DNA of 64,000 nt from Calliopum simillimum (GCA_951812925.1 OX638371.1:76889697-76953696); one strand, 5' to 3'. Shown: positions 20,883 through 32,872, counted from the first letter of the stretch. Numbers and translations are program-made. The notes: generated from the sequence alone by a model not told the origin.

Positions 20883-21829
20883 GAAAGAATTCTTGACGCT
20901 TACAATAATGATAAGTTGCCCATAAATGCTATCTCAAGCTGTCAGCATGCTTACCAAAAAGGAAAATCCGTGGACACAGCCCTTCACTCAGTTGTTCGAA
21001 CTATAGAGATTGGTCTACATTTTCAAGAATACACTCTGGCTGCTTTTTAATGTGAGCACTAATGCAATCTTGGAAGCTTTAACTAAAGCAGACGTCAACC
21101 TTCCGATTCGAGAATGAATTGAAACACTTTTAAGTAGTCGTATAATTAAAGTAGAATGGGGGCAGAGTGTCTGCCTAAAGTATGCAACTAGAGGTACTCC
21201 ACCACTTCTGTGGATAATTGCTATCAACCCCATCTTGCATACACTTAATAAAAAGGGTGTCATAGTCGTAGCCTACGCTGATGACATTATAATTCTAGTC
21301 AAAGGTAAATTTCTAGACACAATGAGTGAACTACTAGAAAGTGCTCTCGCAATAATAAGCAAATGGGCTTTAATTAATGGGCTTAACGTTAACCCTTCAA
21401 AAACAGAACTGGTCTTGTTCACAAGGAAACACAAAGTTCCTATTTTTAGGAATATTTGTCTTGATAATATCAAAATACCTCTATCTAATGAAGCAAAATT
21501 CTTGGGAACAGTTTTAGATCGCAAACTAAACTGGAAACCTAACATAGAAAATCGTATAAAAAAGGCATACGGTGCTTTCTTCGCATGTAAAAAATTCTAC
21601 GGAATCACTTGGGGCTTTGACCCTAAAATCACCATCTGGATCTACACTGCAATAGTTAGGCCCATCTTATTGTATGCAATACGTGTATGGTGGACCGCGC
21701 TAAACACAGCATATATACAAAAGAAACTAGAACGATTACAACATCTTTTAAGCATCGGCATCACTGATGCCCTGAGGTCTACCTCTTCAGAATTCTTAGG
21801 CTTAAAGAATCGGGGGGCCTTAAGCTAAG
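20883..21829 (+). pseudogene. LINE reverse transcriptase domain, broken
   Basis: The enzyme would copy the element RNA into DNA at a nicked target. Visible pieces are QHAYQKGKSVDTALHSVV and EYTLAAF (finger/palm start, to about 21050), a frame break and a stop (IRE-stop) near 21115, then VVAYADDIIILVKG with the catalytic YADD at 21274-21285. NGLNVNPSKTELVLFTRK (the thumb-side NPSKTE motif), FLGTVLDRKLNW and TAIVRPILLYAIRVWW follow. About 60 residues of palm (the AF-D motif with the first catalytic Asp) are disrupted or missing after TLAAF. The longest open piece (21235-21828) covers 197 codons. Non-functional. Confidence 0.87.
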
Positions 21830-21881
21830 GCCTTACGGACACAGTAACGTAGGTAATATTGAGAGTATTACTACTGATAAT

Positions 21882-22406
21882 ATGATTCCTAAGCTTTCTA
21901 TGGAGAAAAAATTCTTGGCCACATTCCCGTCTAGAGAATTCTGGAACACACGAGGTGAAGATCCAACCGAAGTAATAAACGTATACACAGATGGCTCTAA
22001 ATCAGATAATGGGGTTGGAGCAGGTTTCTATGTCTCCAACTCACACGAAGAATACTCATTTAAATTGTTAGATGAGTGCAGCATTTGCCAAGCGGAAATT
22101 TTCGCGATTAACAAAGCGGTCGATTACCTTAAAGAAAGTGTAAGCGAGAAGGAAATTGCTCTATACGTCCATAGTCAAGCTGCTTTAAAAGCTTTAAAAT
22201 CAAACTTTATTAAATCAAAGACAGTTTTTGAATGTTTTACCGCTTTAACTTCCCTTAGTGAAAATAACCAGGTATCCCTTCAGTGGGTGCCGTCGCATTG
22301 CAAAATTTTAGGAAATGAAAAGGCAGATCTATCAGCAAAAACGGGAGCTTTTTTGAAGATCAACACATTTAAATTCCAGCACCGCTTCAAAATTTCTTCT
22401 CTTTAA
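21882..22406 (+). pseudogene. LINE RNase H domain with lost catalytic Asp
   Basis: A 174-codon open piece carries the RNase H signature. YTDGSK has the first Asp at 21990-21992. CQAEIFAINKA has the Glu. YVHSQAALKAL has His where family members have Asp (Y-D-SQ). WVPSHCKILGNEKAD has the final Asp. The Asp-to-His change removes a metal-binding residue, so even this open segment should be inactive. It follows the reverse transcriptase by about 50 bp after a stop. Confidence 0.85.
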
Positions 22407-22417
22407 AGAACGCTCAA

Positions 22418-22715
22418 ATGTTCTCAGTAGCGAATAGACACTGGGAACAATCCCCCACTAGCGCTATAACAAAGTGTTTTTGGCTCTTTCACAAAGCAGA
22501 TTATTCCAAATATTTACTATCTCTGACGCGGAGTGAATGCACCCTGCTGACTAGAGTTGTGACTGGTCATTGTCTAATTGGTCATCATGCCTTTAGACTA
22601 GGCAATGCCCAGTGGGCATAGTCTCCAACAACTGGTGCAGAAACTATCACGAGCCTGAGGAACAGGAAACAATTGAACACCTTTTATGTCTTTGTCCTTC
22701 AGAGTCTAGCGGAAC
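22418..22715 (+). pseudogene. LINE C-terminal Cys/His segment
   Basis: The frame reads LTRSECTLLTRVVTGHCLIG then HHAFRLGNAQWA, and after a stop at 22619 continues (in another frame) as NNWCRNYHEPEEQETIEHLL and CLCPSESSG. TGHC-IG-HA-RLG followed by W-C...EH-LC-CP is the usual end of this LINE type. The expected second Cys after WCR is changed to Tyr. The sequence stops abruptly at GCGGAACTT (22715), where other DNA begins. Confidence 0.8.
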
Positions 22716-23714
22716 TTAATTCATATCTCAGCACATATAGCAGTTATAGTTATGAAACTTAATACTTGGATATATATTTAATTGGCAAAACACTATGCAA
22801 AAATTAAGGGGGATCAGACAAGGGGTTATTATATCCCCCATATATGGAAATGCTTAAAACGTTGTATTTCTGCTCCCATACTAAATATCGCTATGAAACT
22901 TGATAGATATAACCATTTTCTAATTAAAACACCATAAAAAATTAAGGGGGTAAGACAAGAGGCATTTGCTGTTTCTTGCATTTTTATTCATAAATGCTTC
23001 TAAATTTCGAGAGGATTCCCCCTACCTTTTTTGTATATTATAAGCTAGCATACGAATAGTTACCCTTAAACTATGGAGAGTATCAGATGTTAGTGTTAGT
23101 GTGCCTATTTATTCCAAAACAGAACCAACGATGGCGTCCGATGTCGGTTTTTCATGAAATTTCGGTGTTATATGAAATTTCCAAAGGCATTCTAGAAAAG
23201 GCTTAGTTTAAAAGAGGATCGCAAAATATCGCGGAAGATGTTTTGTGTTTCCAGTAGAGAATAAACCAACCTTTAAAATTTTGTACGTTTAAAAGTGGCG
23301 ATTTGTGGTAACACCTTTTAAAGCATCCAATGAAGTTGAAAATGTAAATCTTATGAACTTCTTAAAAAACACAATTTTCACAAACAAATCACAAACGAGT
23401 AAGAAAAGATTCTGCAATTATTTGAATGCCAATAATTGACAATTTTATTAAAAAATAAATGAAAAAATTTTCGCGTCCTACCAACTTACTGTTTTTATGT
23501 ACCAATCTATAAACTAAAACAAATTGAAATGCTTTCTATAGTCAAAAAGTATGAATGAATAAGTAATGCAAGTTTCAGGTGCATTTTGCAGTTGTTTCGC
23601 AGGGTTATTCACCAAACTGAGTATGAGGTTTTTGAGGTGGGATATTAAGCTACCGAAATGATGAATAATCTTATGCGTTTTATGTATTTCAAAAATTGAA
23701 TAAAGTTCCGCTAA
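22716..23714. other. About 1 kb inserted in the LINE tail, Helitron-like units
   Basis: The LINE tail is interrupted here. The first 300 bp contain units of the type 'ATAGTTATGAAACTTAATACTTGG ... AAGGGGG-TCAGACAAGGGG', matching the Helitron-derived repeats at 8630-9150 and 16047-17317. The remainder has no recognisable features. A 12-bp segment near the left junction (AGCGGAACTT) reappears inverted at about 23702-23711. Confidence 0.55.
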
Positions 23715-23985
23715 ACCTCCCAAATTTCGCACTGTGCTGCGCTTGCAAGAACTAGACTGAAATGCTTTGGTCAGCCATTTTTTAATTCCTTAAAGGAACT
23801 CACTAAAATTCACCTGAGTGACATTAAAAGATTCGCTGTGCTTACAGGATCCTTCAGTTTGGACAAACACCATATTGAAATGGCCAGAGTTTATGAATAG
23901 ACGTCAATAAGAGAGTTTGTGGTATCACTATGAACCCTTGCGGTCTATGTGTGGCAATATTGCCGCCACTTTAACCTAACCCCGT
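23715..23985 (+). mobile_element. LINE 3' end with TTAACCTAACC tail
   Basis: One frame reads RLKCFGQPFFNSLKELTKIH then LSDIKRFAVLTGSF, the C-terminus of the same LINE. A short 3' untranslated part ends GCCACTTTAACCTAACC. This joins logically to 22715. Confidence 0.75.
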
Positions 23986-25192
23986 CCCGTCTGACTACCA
24001 CTTGTTTCGATCGATGCAGAACGCTCTCACTAGAATACGTTTCACTTCAGAACAGGGTATCAAAAATTGTCTTGATTCATTCTTGATCTCAAAGCCGGTA
24101 CCTTTTTTTTGGAGCGGAATCGATATGTTGCCAGAAAGACGGGAAGAAGAAGTAGCTTCCGATGGACAGTACTTTGAATAATGTATTAATTCATTTTGTT
24201 ATCGAAATTAATGCATATTTTCAGCAAAAAACACGAACTTTTTAAGATGAAGACCCGATAAAATTGTTCTACACGTATGTCTCTACTGGATTAGAGTGTG
24301 GATTAGCGAATAAATGATTTTTTCAATTCACTCTAAAACGTATCTATACCGACTGTGTTTTGCATTTTTGGTTTAAAAAGCTTTGATGTTAATAACGTCA
24401 ACGAAATGAAATGAACTGTACTATCAAAAGTGTAACAAAGTGGATTTTCCACAATTTCATATTTTTCAATTAAGTACTCAGTATTTAATTTACTTCTTTT
24501 TTTTAGTGATTATGCATCATCAAAGGCAAAAAACGATTTTTCACTCCTACACCGTATGACTACAAAATATCAAAATTTCCATATGTAAACTTTGTACGAG
24601 TTCTGGTGCACTTCATGACCTTCACGTCTAAAGCTAAATGGGCTGTTTTAAAATTATAGTGCACAAGCAGAACGTGTATAAGCCACAAAATTTGTTGGTA
24701 CAATACATTCATGCAAACATAGTAGCTTTTAGAGGTTTTTTTGGAAACCCATTTGAATTACTAAACGTAACACCATAGCAACTCGTTCAGCATTTTTGCA
24801 ATTGTTGGGGGAGGGAGGGGGGTGATAGAGTGATATGATGTAGCTTCAAAGTATTGTTGATTCCTTTACGGTTTGGTGAGGCATTTTTTAAAGCGCTTAA
24901 ATTAACGGATACTGGTTAAAGTTTTTTGGCTTCAAACTGTGTACCTGTCAGTTTTCCTGACGTGGAAGCGCAGTGGGTGCGATACTCCTGTTTGGTATGT
25001 AAACAAAGTTGTGTTGTTTTCATTATCAAATCCTTGCTGTGTATCGTCGAGTATTACGTTCATAAATATGTATGTAAGTATGTATAAAAATATTACGGTA
25101 AGTTGTTTACACAAAGAGGAAATACCATAAAAACAATAATAGTGATAAAAATAATTTTATTAAAATAAATTTTTTTGCTTGGTTCGTATGTA
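23986..25192. other. Non-coding spacer
   Basis: No gene or defined repeat was recognised. There are several A/T tracts and a G-rich run (GGGGGAGGGAGGGGGG) at about 24808-24823. Confidence 0.5.
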
Positions 25193-25615
25193 CATTAAAG
25201 TGGATCGACCGCCATACAAAAAAATTGTTTTCTGGTAACAATTGAAATATGTTCCTTGGCTTATTGTTCGGCTTTTCAAATAATAGTTTGACTCAGATGA
25301 AAACTTTAATAAGGCTAGAATATTTTTTCGACCGAAAAAGCACAAAATTTCTACAAAAAAATGTTTTGTTTAGCTATATAACGTGAAAAAGAATTTAAAA
25401 ATGCTTAAGTTTTGCATCAAAAGTTTTTGGAAATTTGCTCCCTGTCTCAGGACGTTGTTTTTAGAAATAGGTGACAAATCTCAAATTTAAAATGTATCAT
25501 CCTTTATAAATGTTGCCTAAAAATATACTACGCTACAGTAAGCCAAGAAACATATTTCAATGGTTACAAGAAAACAGTTTTTTTTTTTTTGTATGATTGT
25601 CAACCCACCTTAATG
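25193..25615. mobile_element. 423-bp inverted-repeat element, CATTAAAGTGG ends
   Basis: Arms of about 75 bp share CATACAAAAAAA, TTGTAAC/GGTAACA-ATTGAAATATG and TTCTTGGCTTA. The target duplication is not obvious. The loop contains AT-rich non-coding DNA. Confidence 0.75.
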
Positions 25616-25890
25616 TTCATACATGATTGTGCAGCTGATGTCATGTCAAAAAATTGAAAATGGAAATGTGTGGTTCAAAAGTTCGCAACATACGTATTCG
25701 GAGACAATATTAAGAGTATTCACATGAAGCATGGACAGATTACATGTGTATTTAATATTCTTTTTTTCACTTTTACTCTCCAAAAACATCTATGTTATTT
25801 AAAATGTAATTCCACTAGTTATATTTTGACCTTACACCGCATGAGTGGTATGGCTTCATACATGTTTTGATAAATGCTAAGTTAGTTATA

Positions 25891-27212
25891 CGAGGCGTCT
25901 AACAAAAGTTCGCTTAGTTGAATTGAAAAAACTTTTAAATTTAATTTTTTAAATTTATAACTTTATTCTTCATCTATTTGTATTTTTTCAACGTAATCGC
26001 CATTTATTTTTAGACATTTTTGAAGTCGATAAATCCATCTTGAAAAACAGTCTTCAAAATCGCCTTTTTGCAGTTTTGCAATTTCATCATTAACCGCATA
26101 TATTATCTCCTCATTGCTGTTGAAGACTCTTCCTCTCAAATTTTTTTTTATTTTTGGAAACAACCAGAAGTCACAAGGCGCTAGACCTGAGGAATAAGGT
26201 GCTGGACGAATTTCTTCGATGCCTGAAAGCGCAATAAAATCTGTCGTTTTTTCAGCAGTGTGCGCTGGCGCATTATCGTGATGTAGAAAGTAGCGGCGTA
26301 GCTCCTTTTTTGTCGTTTTCCCAATAAATTTTGGAAAACTTCTGGTAAACAAGTTTCATTATATCATTTAGCAGTAACCATCTGATCGTTTTCCAAAGGA
26401 ATAGCAGCTACAACTTTCTCTCTGGCGATGTAAACTGACATCATTACTTTTGTTGCTGACTTTTTTTTGCTTTACTTTAACAGGTGGACTTGCACCTTCT
26501 GGGCTCCATACCATGGATTGTTGTTCGCTTTCGGGGTCGTACTTCTAAAACCATGCTTCATCATTTGTTATTATTTTCTTGAAAGTGTTAGACTCTCCTT
26601 TTTTGTATTTTTAAAGAAAATACTTAGCAAAACGCTTACGTGCCTCTTTTTGAGCATCATTTTAAACTCTAAGAACCCATCGTGCAGATTTCTTCGTGTA
26701 TCCAAGATAATTTTTTAATTTTTTCGATACAGCCATGGCATTCAAGCCCAGTTCCTCAGCAATGATTTTCTGGGTCAATCTTGGATCTTCGTCAATTTTA
26801 GACTTCACCAGCGCTACACTTGCATAATAAGTCGAAGATTTTGGGCGGCCTTCTCGAGGTTCGTCCTCCAAAGAAAAATTACCTGTCTGGAATCTTCGGA
26901 ACCACTTTGAAGTAGTCACGAGGGATGGCGCATTAACTTCAAATGCTATTTGGCATTCACTAAATGTTTCCACAGGCTTGACCTTACGTCGAAATCCAAA
27001 AAAAAAGCAAACCGAATCTCTTGTTGCGTTGGCACTGAAATATCTGCTGACATTGTTTCACGAATTTTACGTTTTCTTCTCTCCATTTTGACCGATCATT
27101 CTGAAAATTAAAATGATATATCGAAAGACTACAACAAATAATACGCAATTTTTTGATTTACTAAAAATTTATAACATGACACCAACTAAGCGAACTTTTG
27201 TTAGGCCCTACG
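25891..27212 (-). mobile_element. Decayed DD34D mariner element
   Basis: 1322 bp. The ends CGAGGCGTCTAACAAAAGTT and CGTAGGGCCTAACAAAAGTT are flanked by TA at 25889-25890 and 27213-27214. It has one transposase gene on the minus strand with several stops. A partial second copy lies at 36951-37287. Confidence 0.9.
25963..27086 (-). pseudogene. DD34D mariner transposase, degenerate
   Basis: The start is chosen at 27086, which opens MERRKRKIRETMSADISVPT and leads into the DNA-binding domain. A frameshift near 27000 moves to the frame with VETFSECQIAFEV, WFRRFQTGNFSLEDEPREGR and the second helix-turn-helix (TQKIIAEELGLNAMAVSK). A stop follows WVLRV at about 26662. Catalytic parts are IITNDEAWF (first Asp), HHDNAPAHTAE (second, near 26274) and GLAPCDFWLFPKIKK (third, near 26169). 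Thirty-four residues separate the last two, so DD34D. Several further stops lie between 26360 and 26660. The final 129 codons are open. Inactive. Confidence 0.88.
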
Positions 27213-27264
27213 TAGCTGGCTAAGAAAAATTAGCGTGATATGTTAACGGACATAATACGTTATG

Positions 27265-27370
27265 CAGGCACTTGGGACAGAATATGCGAGAACTTATGGA
27301 GATAAATCCCGCTAAGATCCTGAAATACATCAAGGCATCAAAATGGGACCAGAGAACACGAATTATAGCC
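27265..27370 (+). pseudogene. Possible LINE C-terminal scrap
   Basis: One frame reads NPAKILKYIKASKWDQRTR. It resembles SPKSILEFIKISKWFT at the end of the LINE tail at 52130-52190. It is short and without context, so tentative. Confidence 0.4.
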
Positions 27371-28094
27371 AACAACCTATGAATAAGCTTCAATAAGATT
27401 GATGACTGTATAAAATATACTGAATGAAATTAATTGAATATGTATCTTAGAACTATGTACTGTATTTAAGAAAGGATCAGAAGACGCCTTCCTAGTTAAA
27501 CATTTCTCCAGAAAACTGCAACATTAGATTTTTGAAATTTAGTGGTCAAAAAAAATATTTTTTTCCTCCAAAATACCACCGCAATAACATGTATTTCTGA
27601 CAGTAAAGCCTACTGAAAATTTTGCTTGTTGAGGAGGTGCTATATTCATTTCGAATTTGCTCAAAGACGTGATCCATATCTAGTACATATATATGGGGAA
27701 TTGCATACCGTTCCGGATAGCATTTTGCTTTTGCATCTCTGATTTGTTGAAACTTCTTTATCTTAGAGTTATAGTTGAGATTAGCATCTAAGATTTTTTT
27801 CATCGAGCCGTTTCAGAGACATTAATTTTCAAAAAACTAAAAAAGGTGCAAAAAAAAACATTTAGTAGTTTTTTGAAATGCTCATAACTCCGTCAATAGT
27901 CAACCAGATCATGCAATTTTTTTTTAAAAGTTTTGTTTTTTTAAGAAAATTGAAAAAAAAAACAAAAATTTTATTAAAATAATTTTTTATTAAATTTTCA
28001 ACTTTCAAAACTGAATTTCTATTTTTATCACATCAATGAATTTGACAAATTTTAAGACTATTTTTAGAATGGGCAAACAATGGGATCTACTTTT
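27371..28094. other. Non-coding spacer
   Basis: AT-rich. The open frame near 27546-27803 has no recognisable family features. Confidence 0.5.
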
Positions 28095-28288
28095 TATACC
28101 CTACACCCAGGGTATATTCACTTTATCCTTCCGTTTGTAACGCAGAGAAGGAGGCGTGGCAGACATAGAAAAGTATATATATTCTTGATCAACGTCACCT
28201 CCTGAGTCGATATAGCAATGTCCGTCTGCCTGTCTGCCTATCTAGCTGGCTGGCTGGCTGACTGGCTGGGTGGCTGGCTGGCTGGCTG

Positions 28289-28320
<32 letters not shown>

Positions 28321-28988
28321 GCTGGCTGTGTGTTGAAATACATTTTTTGGGAAAACTGAGCGAGATAATTCAATGACAATTCGTACACCACCTCCGTCGT
28401 CAAAGATAGCTCGGGGGATCGAAAATGAGCAAAATCGGTCAACGGACACGCCTACCGCCCATACAAAAACTATATTCAAAATGCAATTTTAGGAGTATTG
28501 TAAGCGCAAGCTCTGAAAAAAAAAAACTGAACAAGAGGGCGTGGTACCTCCAATATAAGCAAAAGCTTCAAAACGCTATACTGAAAGAGTTTTTTGAGAT
28601 AATCCAATCAAACTTCACTCAAATACTAAAGACTATAAATGCACGCTCTAAGCTAAAACTAGACGAACTCGGACAAAAGGGCGTGGCACCTCCTATACAA
28701 GCAAAAGCTTCAAAACGCTATACTGAAAACGTTTTCACTCAGCCACTAAAAACTATAAATCCAAACTCTGGACAAAAACTGGGTGAACTCGGACAAGAGA
28801 GCGTAGCACCTTCCATATGAGCAAAATTTTAAAAATACTGCAGTGTAGGGTATTTAACCCTTTCCGTGCTTTTAATCGAGAAGTTAAGTTAAAATTATGA
28901 AATTTGGCCCAAAGGCTAATTTGATGCCGAGAAATACAAATATGAAAGAAAAATCGAGGTAGGTTGCCTAATGTGGGTGGTATGAGGT

Positions 28989-29004
28989 GTCCAATATATT
29001 GGAC
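28989..29004. repeat. Palindrome GTCCAATATATTGGAC, copy 1 of 4
   Basis: A perfect 16-bp palindrome. Identical copies lie at 29405-29420, 29458-29473 and 29809-29824, the last 16 bp from the right end. All four are inside the piggyBac-type element. Confidence 0.92.
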
Positions 29005-29404
29005 AATTACTCGCAACGACCATAATTTTTTCAATACATCTTGCCAATTTTCAATTAATTGATGATGTAAGAGCTTAGTATTAGTAATTTTTTAGTATTT
29101 ATTTTAATATAAAGAAAATTTTCCTTGATAAAATTTTGAAATTAAGAGGAAAACATGCAATATAAATTTTTTTTTCTTTTTGTGTAATTCCTGAAAGCAA
29201 TTCTGGTATTTTTTACGCAAAGAAGTTCATTGCATTTTAGACATATAATTAAACAGCTACACCACTGCAGCGGATCCTCAAATCTGTCATCAACGTTATA
29301 TCCATGATCTGACCATAGAAAGTGTTTTATTTGATGACATATCTTATGAAAAACGATATTTTTATATACAATAATACAAAAAAATACAACCTGTGAATGC
29401 AGTT

Positions 29405-29473
29405 GTCCAATATATTGGACACTTATGACTTATACTCTGCAGCCTTTGAAAGCAATTGTCCAATATATTGGAC
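29405..29473. repeat. Palindrome GTCCAATATATTGGAC, copies 2 and 3
   Basis: Two copies in tandem 53 bp apart, each followed by AC and by CTGCAG- or CCGCAGG-like sequence. They look like a duplicated module. Confidence 0.9.
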
Positions 29474-29808
29474 ACCTATAAATTGCACTCCGCAGGTTAC
29501 CTCATACAACTTTTGTAAAATTATTTACCACGAATCTATTATCTAATTTTGTCGAAATACTGATGAATTTTTTGGAAATGATCCGAGCCTTAGAAATATG
29601 TATTATTTTTATCAGAACATTGCCCATCAAAAAACCAAAAATATAAATTCACTAAAACATGGAAAAAATGATTTTTGGCTTTCAGAATGCCAGCACAATC
29701 AACATTTACAAACTTAAGAAACCTTGTTCAACGCTAAAAATATGTTGAAAAGAGAATAGCAAAAATGTAGCGGTAACAGTAGGCTTTGAAACATAGCGGA
29801 AAGCGATC

Positions 29809-29824
29809 GTCCAATATATTGGAC
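29809..29824. repeat. Palindrome GTCCAATATATTGGAC, copy 4
   Basis: Copy closest to the right inverted end of the piggyBac-type element. Confidence 0.92.
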
Positions 29825-29929
29825 AAAATCACGGAAAGGGTTAATGTTTGGCCAGGCCAAATTTTACACACTTACTAGTTTCTTTTAATTTTTTATCGAC
29901 AAAAAAGTGAGTGAACGAGCCGTTCGTTG

Positions 29930-30345
29930 TCGGAAGAGGGTAAAAATGTTCACCGACCCCCACTTACCTCTCCAATATTTTTCTCAAACGTACTACCCCA
30001 TTTTTCCAACCCTTTAAGGGGGTTCCCGCAGAAAATTTTGATGAAACTATCGAAAAATTTCTCATTGCCGGTAGAGAGAAAAACTGTTAACCTGCCCCCA
30101 CAAATTTTTTATCTTCAATATTTTCTTGAATTTACTAACCCCATTTATCAATCCCTTAAAAGGGCTCTCATACAAAATTTTGATAAAAAGAATTCCTCAT
30201 TGCCGGGAGAGGGAAAAACGTTCACCGACCCCCATTAACTTTTCCTCTGCAATAATTTTTTCAAACATATTATCTCTTTTTTCCAATAATTAATGGGGGC
30301 CCCTCCATACAAAATTTAGATAAAAATATCAAAAAAATTCCTCAT
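29930..30345 (+). repeat. Tandem 135-bp repeat, three units
   Basis: Units start GTTCACCGACCCCC (29948), GTTAACCTGCCCCC (30086) and GTTCACCGACCCCC (30220). Each ends with CATACAAAATTT-GATAAAAA. The same unit occurs at 33790-34005 and 58118-58288, so it is a dispersed minisatellite or part of an unrecognised element. Confidence 0.78.
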
Positions 30346-31988
30346 TTCTGCGTATATCAAACAAGCCTCTAGCCACAACATGCAACATAAATTTTACTTA
30401 AAACCTACTGACTAGAAGACTCGTGGCGCTCGTTGGGAAAGTAAGAGGTCTGAGCAAGCATTACGATTTGTGTATTTTTGTCTTTTTTAATTCATGCATA
30501 AGGGGAGAGGGGAGGTGGTCAATTTTTGGTTAATCTGAGCATTATAAGGATGAAGCTCTTAAGAAAATGTTCAACAATATTTTCCCCAGAAAAATCCTAA
30601 ATTTTAGGTTTGATATCAATGTTATACAAACATATTGCATATTAATGACTAGTATCAGTTGTACAAATTAATTCCACAAAGTAAACATTTCCACAAGAGA
30701 AGACTTCCTGCTAAAGAAAACTTCAGTTATGTAACAATCGTAAACATTAAAACAACAATTGTGAATAAATTGATTATTAAGAATCAATCATAAAGAAAAT
30801 TACCTTTATTGAGATATTAGAGAACTATGCGGTTAATTAATTTTTACAAAAAAAAAAAAAAAAAACGTGCAGAGTGAATGAAATTAAGTATCTTTTGGGT
30901 CAAATAATACAGTCATTGAATATTAATTAAATAAAATAATTTTTCGTTTCACTGATTTATTTTTCTTTTGTGCAAAATCATACATTTTACAAGAAATTCG
31001 AATCAAATTCTTTCGAATTGCTTTGTTGCGCGATTATTGATTCTGACTGTTAATTCGCTACTTGTAGATAGAAATTTGTCAGCAGTTTTGTCACATGAAT
31101 GTGACATTTTCTTATGTAAATGAGATTTTTGTACTGTCAACATCATCGTTCATCTTTAAGAAACATTCATGTGATGTTCCACACGGAAAGCAACCTTATC
31201 ATCTAAGGCAAATGGAGAGCTAAAAATAAAAAGTAGGGTTTATGTATATTATGCGTTGTATTATTTTTAGACCAGCGAAATTAGATTTGAGTCTTGCACT
31301 AATTCCGAAATTCATAAAACCTATACCAACCGATAGAGAATTTTGACCTGAACAACGTACCAAAATGTGTCTACTCAATTTTTTCCGGGAAATCATGTTG
31401 GTCGGAGGTTTCCCCGTGAAGTGTGAGTTAAAAAAATTTACCTTATCTGCTGTACCAAAATGAAAAACTGCAATTTAAGTTAGTGCCATGTACTTTATAT
31501 AGAAAATGTAAAAACAAAACGAATTTACATTTTTAGAAGTTAAGGTCTCATTTCTTGTGGAACATCACAAAGAAAGTAATGCAAAGAAATTGGATTTATT
31601 ATTCACGCATATGTTATAAATCGTTAGGGAGATATTATGTTTTAGCCGCGATAGGACTTCTGTTAAGAATATCTGTCAAAGCAATTGATAGATTGCGTAG
31701 AAAGTTGACAATTGTGCTTAGTAAACTCCGAAGTTTTTCAAATAGAAAACAATTTTTTTTTTTTTTACTATTATAATTGTATAATTATAATTTTAGCTGA
31801 ATTTGATAATAGTTGTTAACATAAGATATTTGTTGTAAGGGCGATTTAAAAAAAAAAAAATTTTTTTATATATACTACATAGTGGAGATATAGCTGAGCA
31901 TCCATAATTTTTATCAATTTTTTTTATCAAGCCGTGTAAGAGATATAATTATGTTGAAAAACTGAAAATGCTGCAAAAACTACATTTA
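30346..31988. other. Non-coding spacer
   Basis: It includes an A19 run near 30849 and the near-palindrome TGTCACAT-GA-ATGTGACA at 31089-31106. No gene or RNA was recognised. Confidence 0.5.
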
Positions 31989-32872
31989 GGGTAAGGGAGG
32001 GAAATATGGACCACCAATCTTTCTTTTTTTAATAACACTCAAAATACATAAACCAAAACAATTAATTTTATGCCATTCATTAAAGGAAACAATTCACCTT
32101 AATTCTGATTCACTTTTAGATGCATATTTCATCAGGATAAAGAACAAAGATAAAAAAACTGAAAACACTCAAAATGAAGATCAAAAAAAAGTGTAGTGTA
32201 ATATGGACCATATAGTCCATTTGATACAGAAGTTCCATATAAAAGGTCACTTTCACATCCAACACAATCCTCATGACTCCAAGGATGCCAGATTGCACAT
32301 TCAACCCAAATTCAATACGGCGACCTTCTAAGTAAAGGGTATTACAGTATAACCATTTTTCATCTTCTCTTCCTTCAAAGTTTACGAATTACAAATAATC
32401 ACCATCAGACTCGTCATGAAAACTGCAACTAGATTCTCCATCTAAAGAAGATGATAAATACATTTGTTTTTTGTGGCTTTTTTCTTTAGTGGTCCATATT
32501 ACCCGCACCACGTGTTGGTGAAATAAATGGTTTTTAATCAAAAACTCTTGTGGTCAATAAACTTATTTGTGCTGATAAATTACTAATGATAGTTACTGAC
32601 TTTATATAATTAACCATTTATTTAAAAACACCATGCCTTTAAAGTGAAATAATGAAATTTACTCACTGGAAAAATATGATCACCAAACTCTTTTTTAGAA
32701 AAAACAACTTTACAGAAACATGCGACTTCACCGAACGCTAAAATCGCACTGACATAAGCTTTAGGTATTGGTATAAAGTTTGAACATGAATGACGGTAAA
32801 TCCTATGTATGCAATAGGAAATAACCGTGTGGTCCATATTACCCGCGTAGTCCATATTTCCCTCCCTTACCC
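31989..32872. mobile_element. 884-bp TA MITE, GGGTAAGGGAGGG ends, copy 1
   Basis: The ends GGGTAAGGGAGGGAAATATG and (reverse) the same are flanked by TA at 31987-31988 and 32873-32874. The motif ATATGGACCA or TGGTCCATAT recurs near 32001, 32201, 32489 and 32831, with ATATGGACTA at the right end. A second copy of the same length and internal layout lies at 46374-47260. There is no conserved coding frame between the copies. Confidence 0.9.

Larger units (their letters stand above)
20883..22715 (+). mobile_element. Decayed LINE, reverse transcriptase to RNase H
   Basis: 5'-truncated non-LTR retrotransposon. The coding order is reverse transcriptase, RNase H and a Cys/His C-terminal segment, with stops and frameshifts between them. 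LINEs with an RNase H domain belong to I-type and related clades; the clade is not settled here. Its 3' end resumes at about 23715-23985 after a 1-kb insertion. The 5' junction lies inside the mariner fragment. Confidence 0.85.
28858..29840. mobile_element. piggyBac-type non-autonomous element, 983 bp
   Basis: The ends CCCTTTCCGTG and CACGGAAAGGG are perfect inverted repeats flanked by TTAA on both sides (28854-28857 and 29841-29844). The target was a GTATTTAATG present in the DINE consensus. CCC-starting ends plus a TTAA duplication are diagnostic for the piggyBac superfamily. It encodes no transposase. It carries four copies of the same 16-bp palindrome, reported separately. Confidence 0.92.
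28095..29879 (-). mobile_element. DINE-1-like element 6, split by a TTAA element
   Basis: It begins with the hairpin TATACCCTACACCCAGGGTA and has the longest (GGCT)n run in the window (about 28240-28330), then three tandem units. It is cut at GGGTATTTAA (28857) by the TTAA element, and resumes at 29841 with TTAATGTTTGGCCAGGCC to the ACTAGT end. Confidence 0.9.

Noticed and set aside
28195..28479. Ser/Gln/Pro-rich open frames in DINE copies (also near 13280, 42000, 59150, 60850)
   Set aside because: They arise from the (GGCT)n/(CAGC)n run of the DINE and shift frame between copies, so they are not genes.
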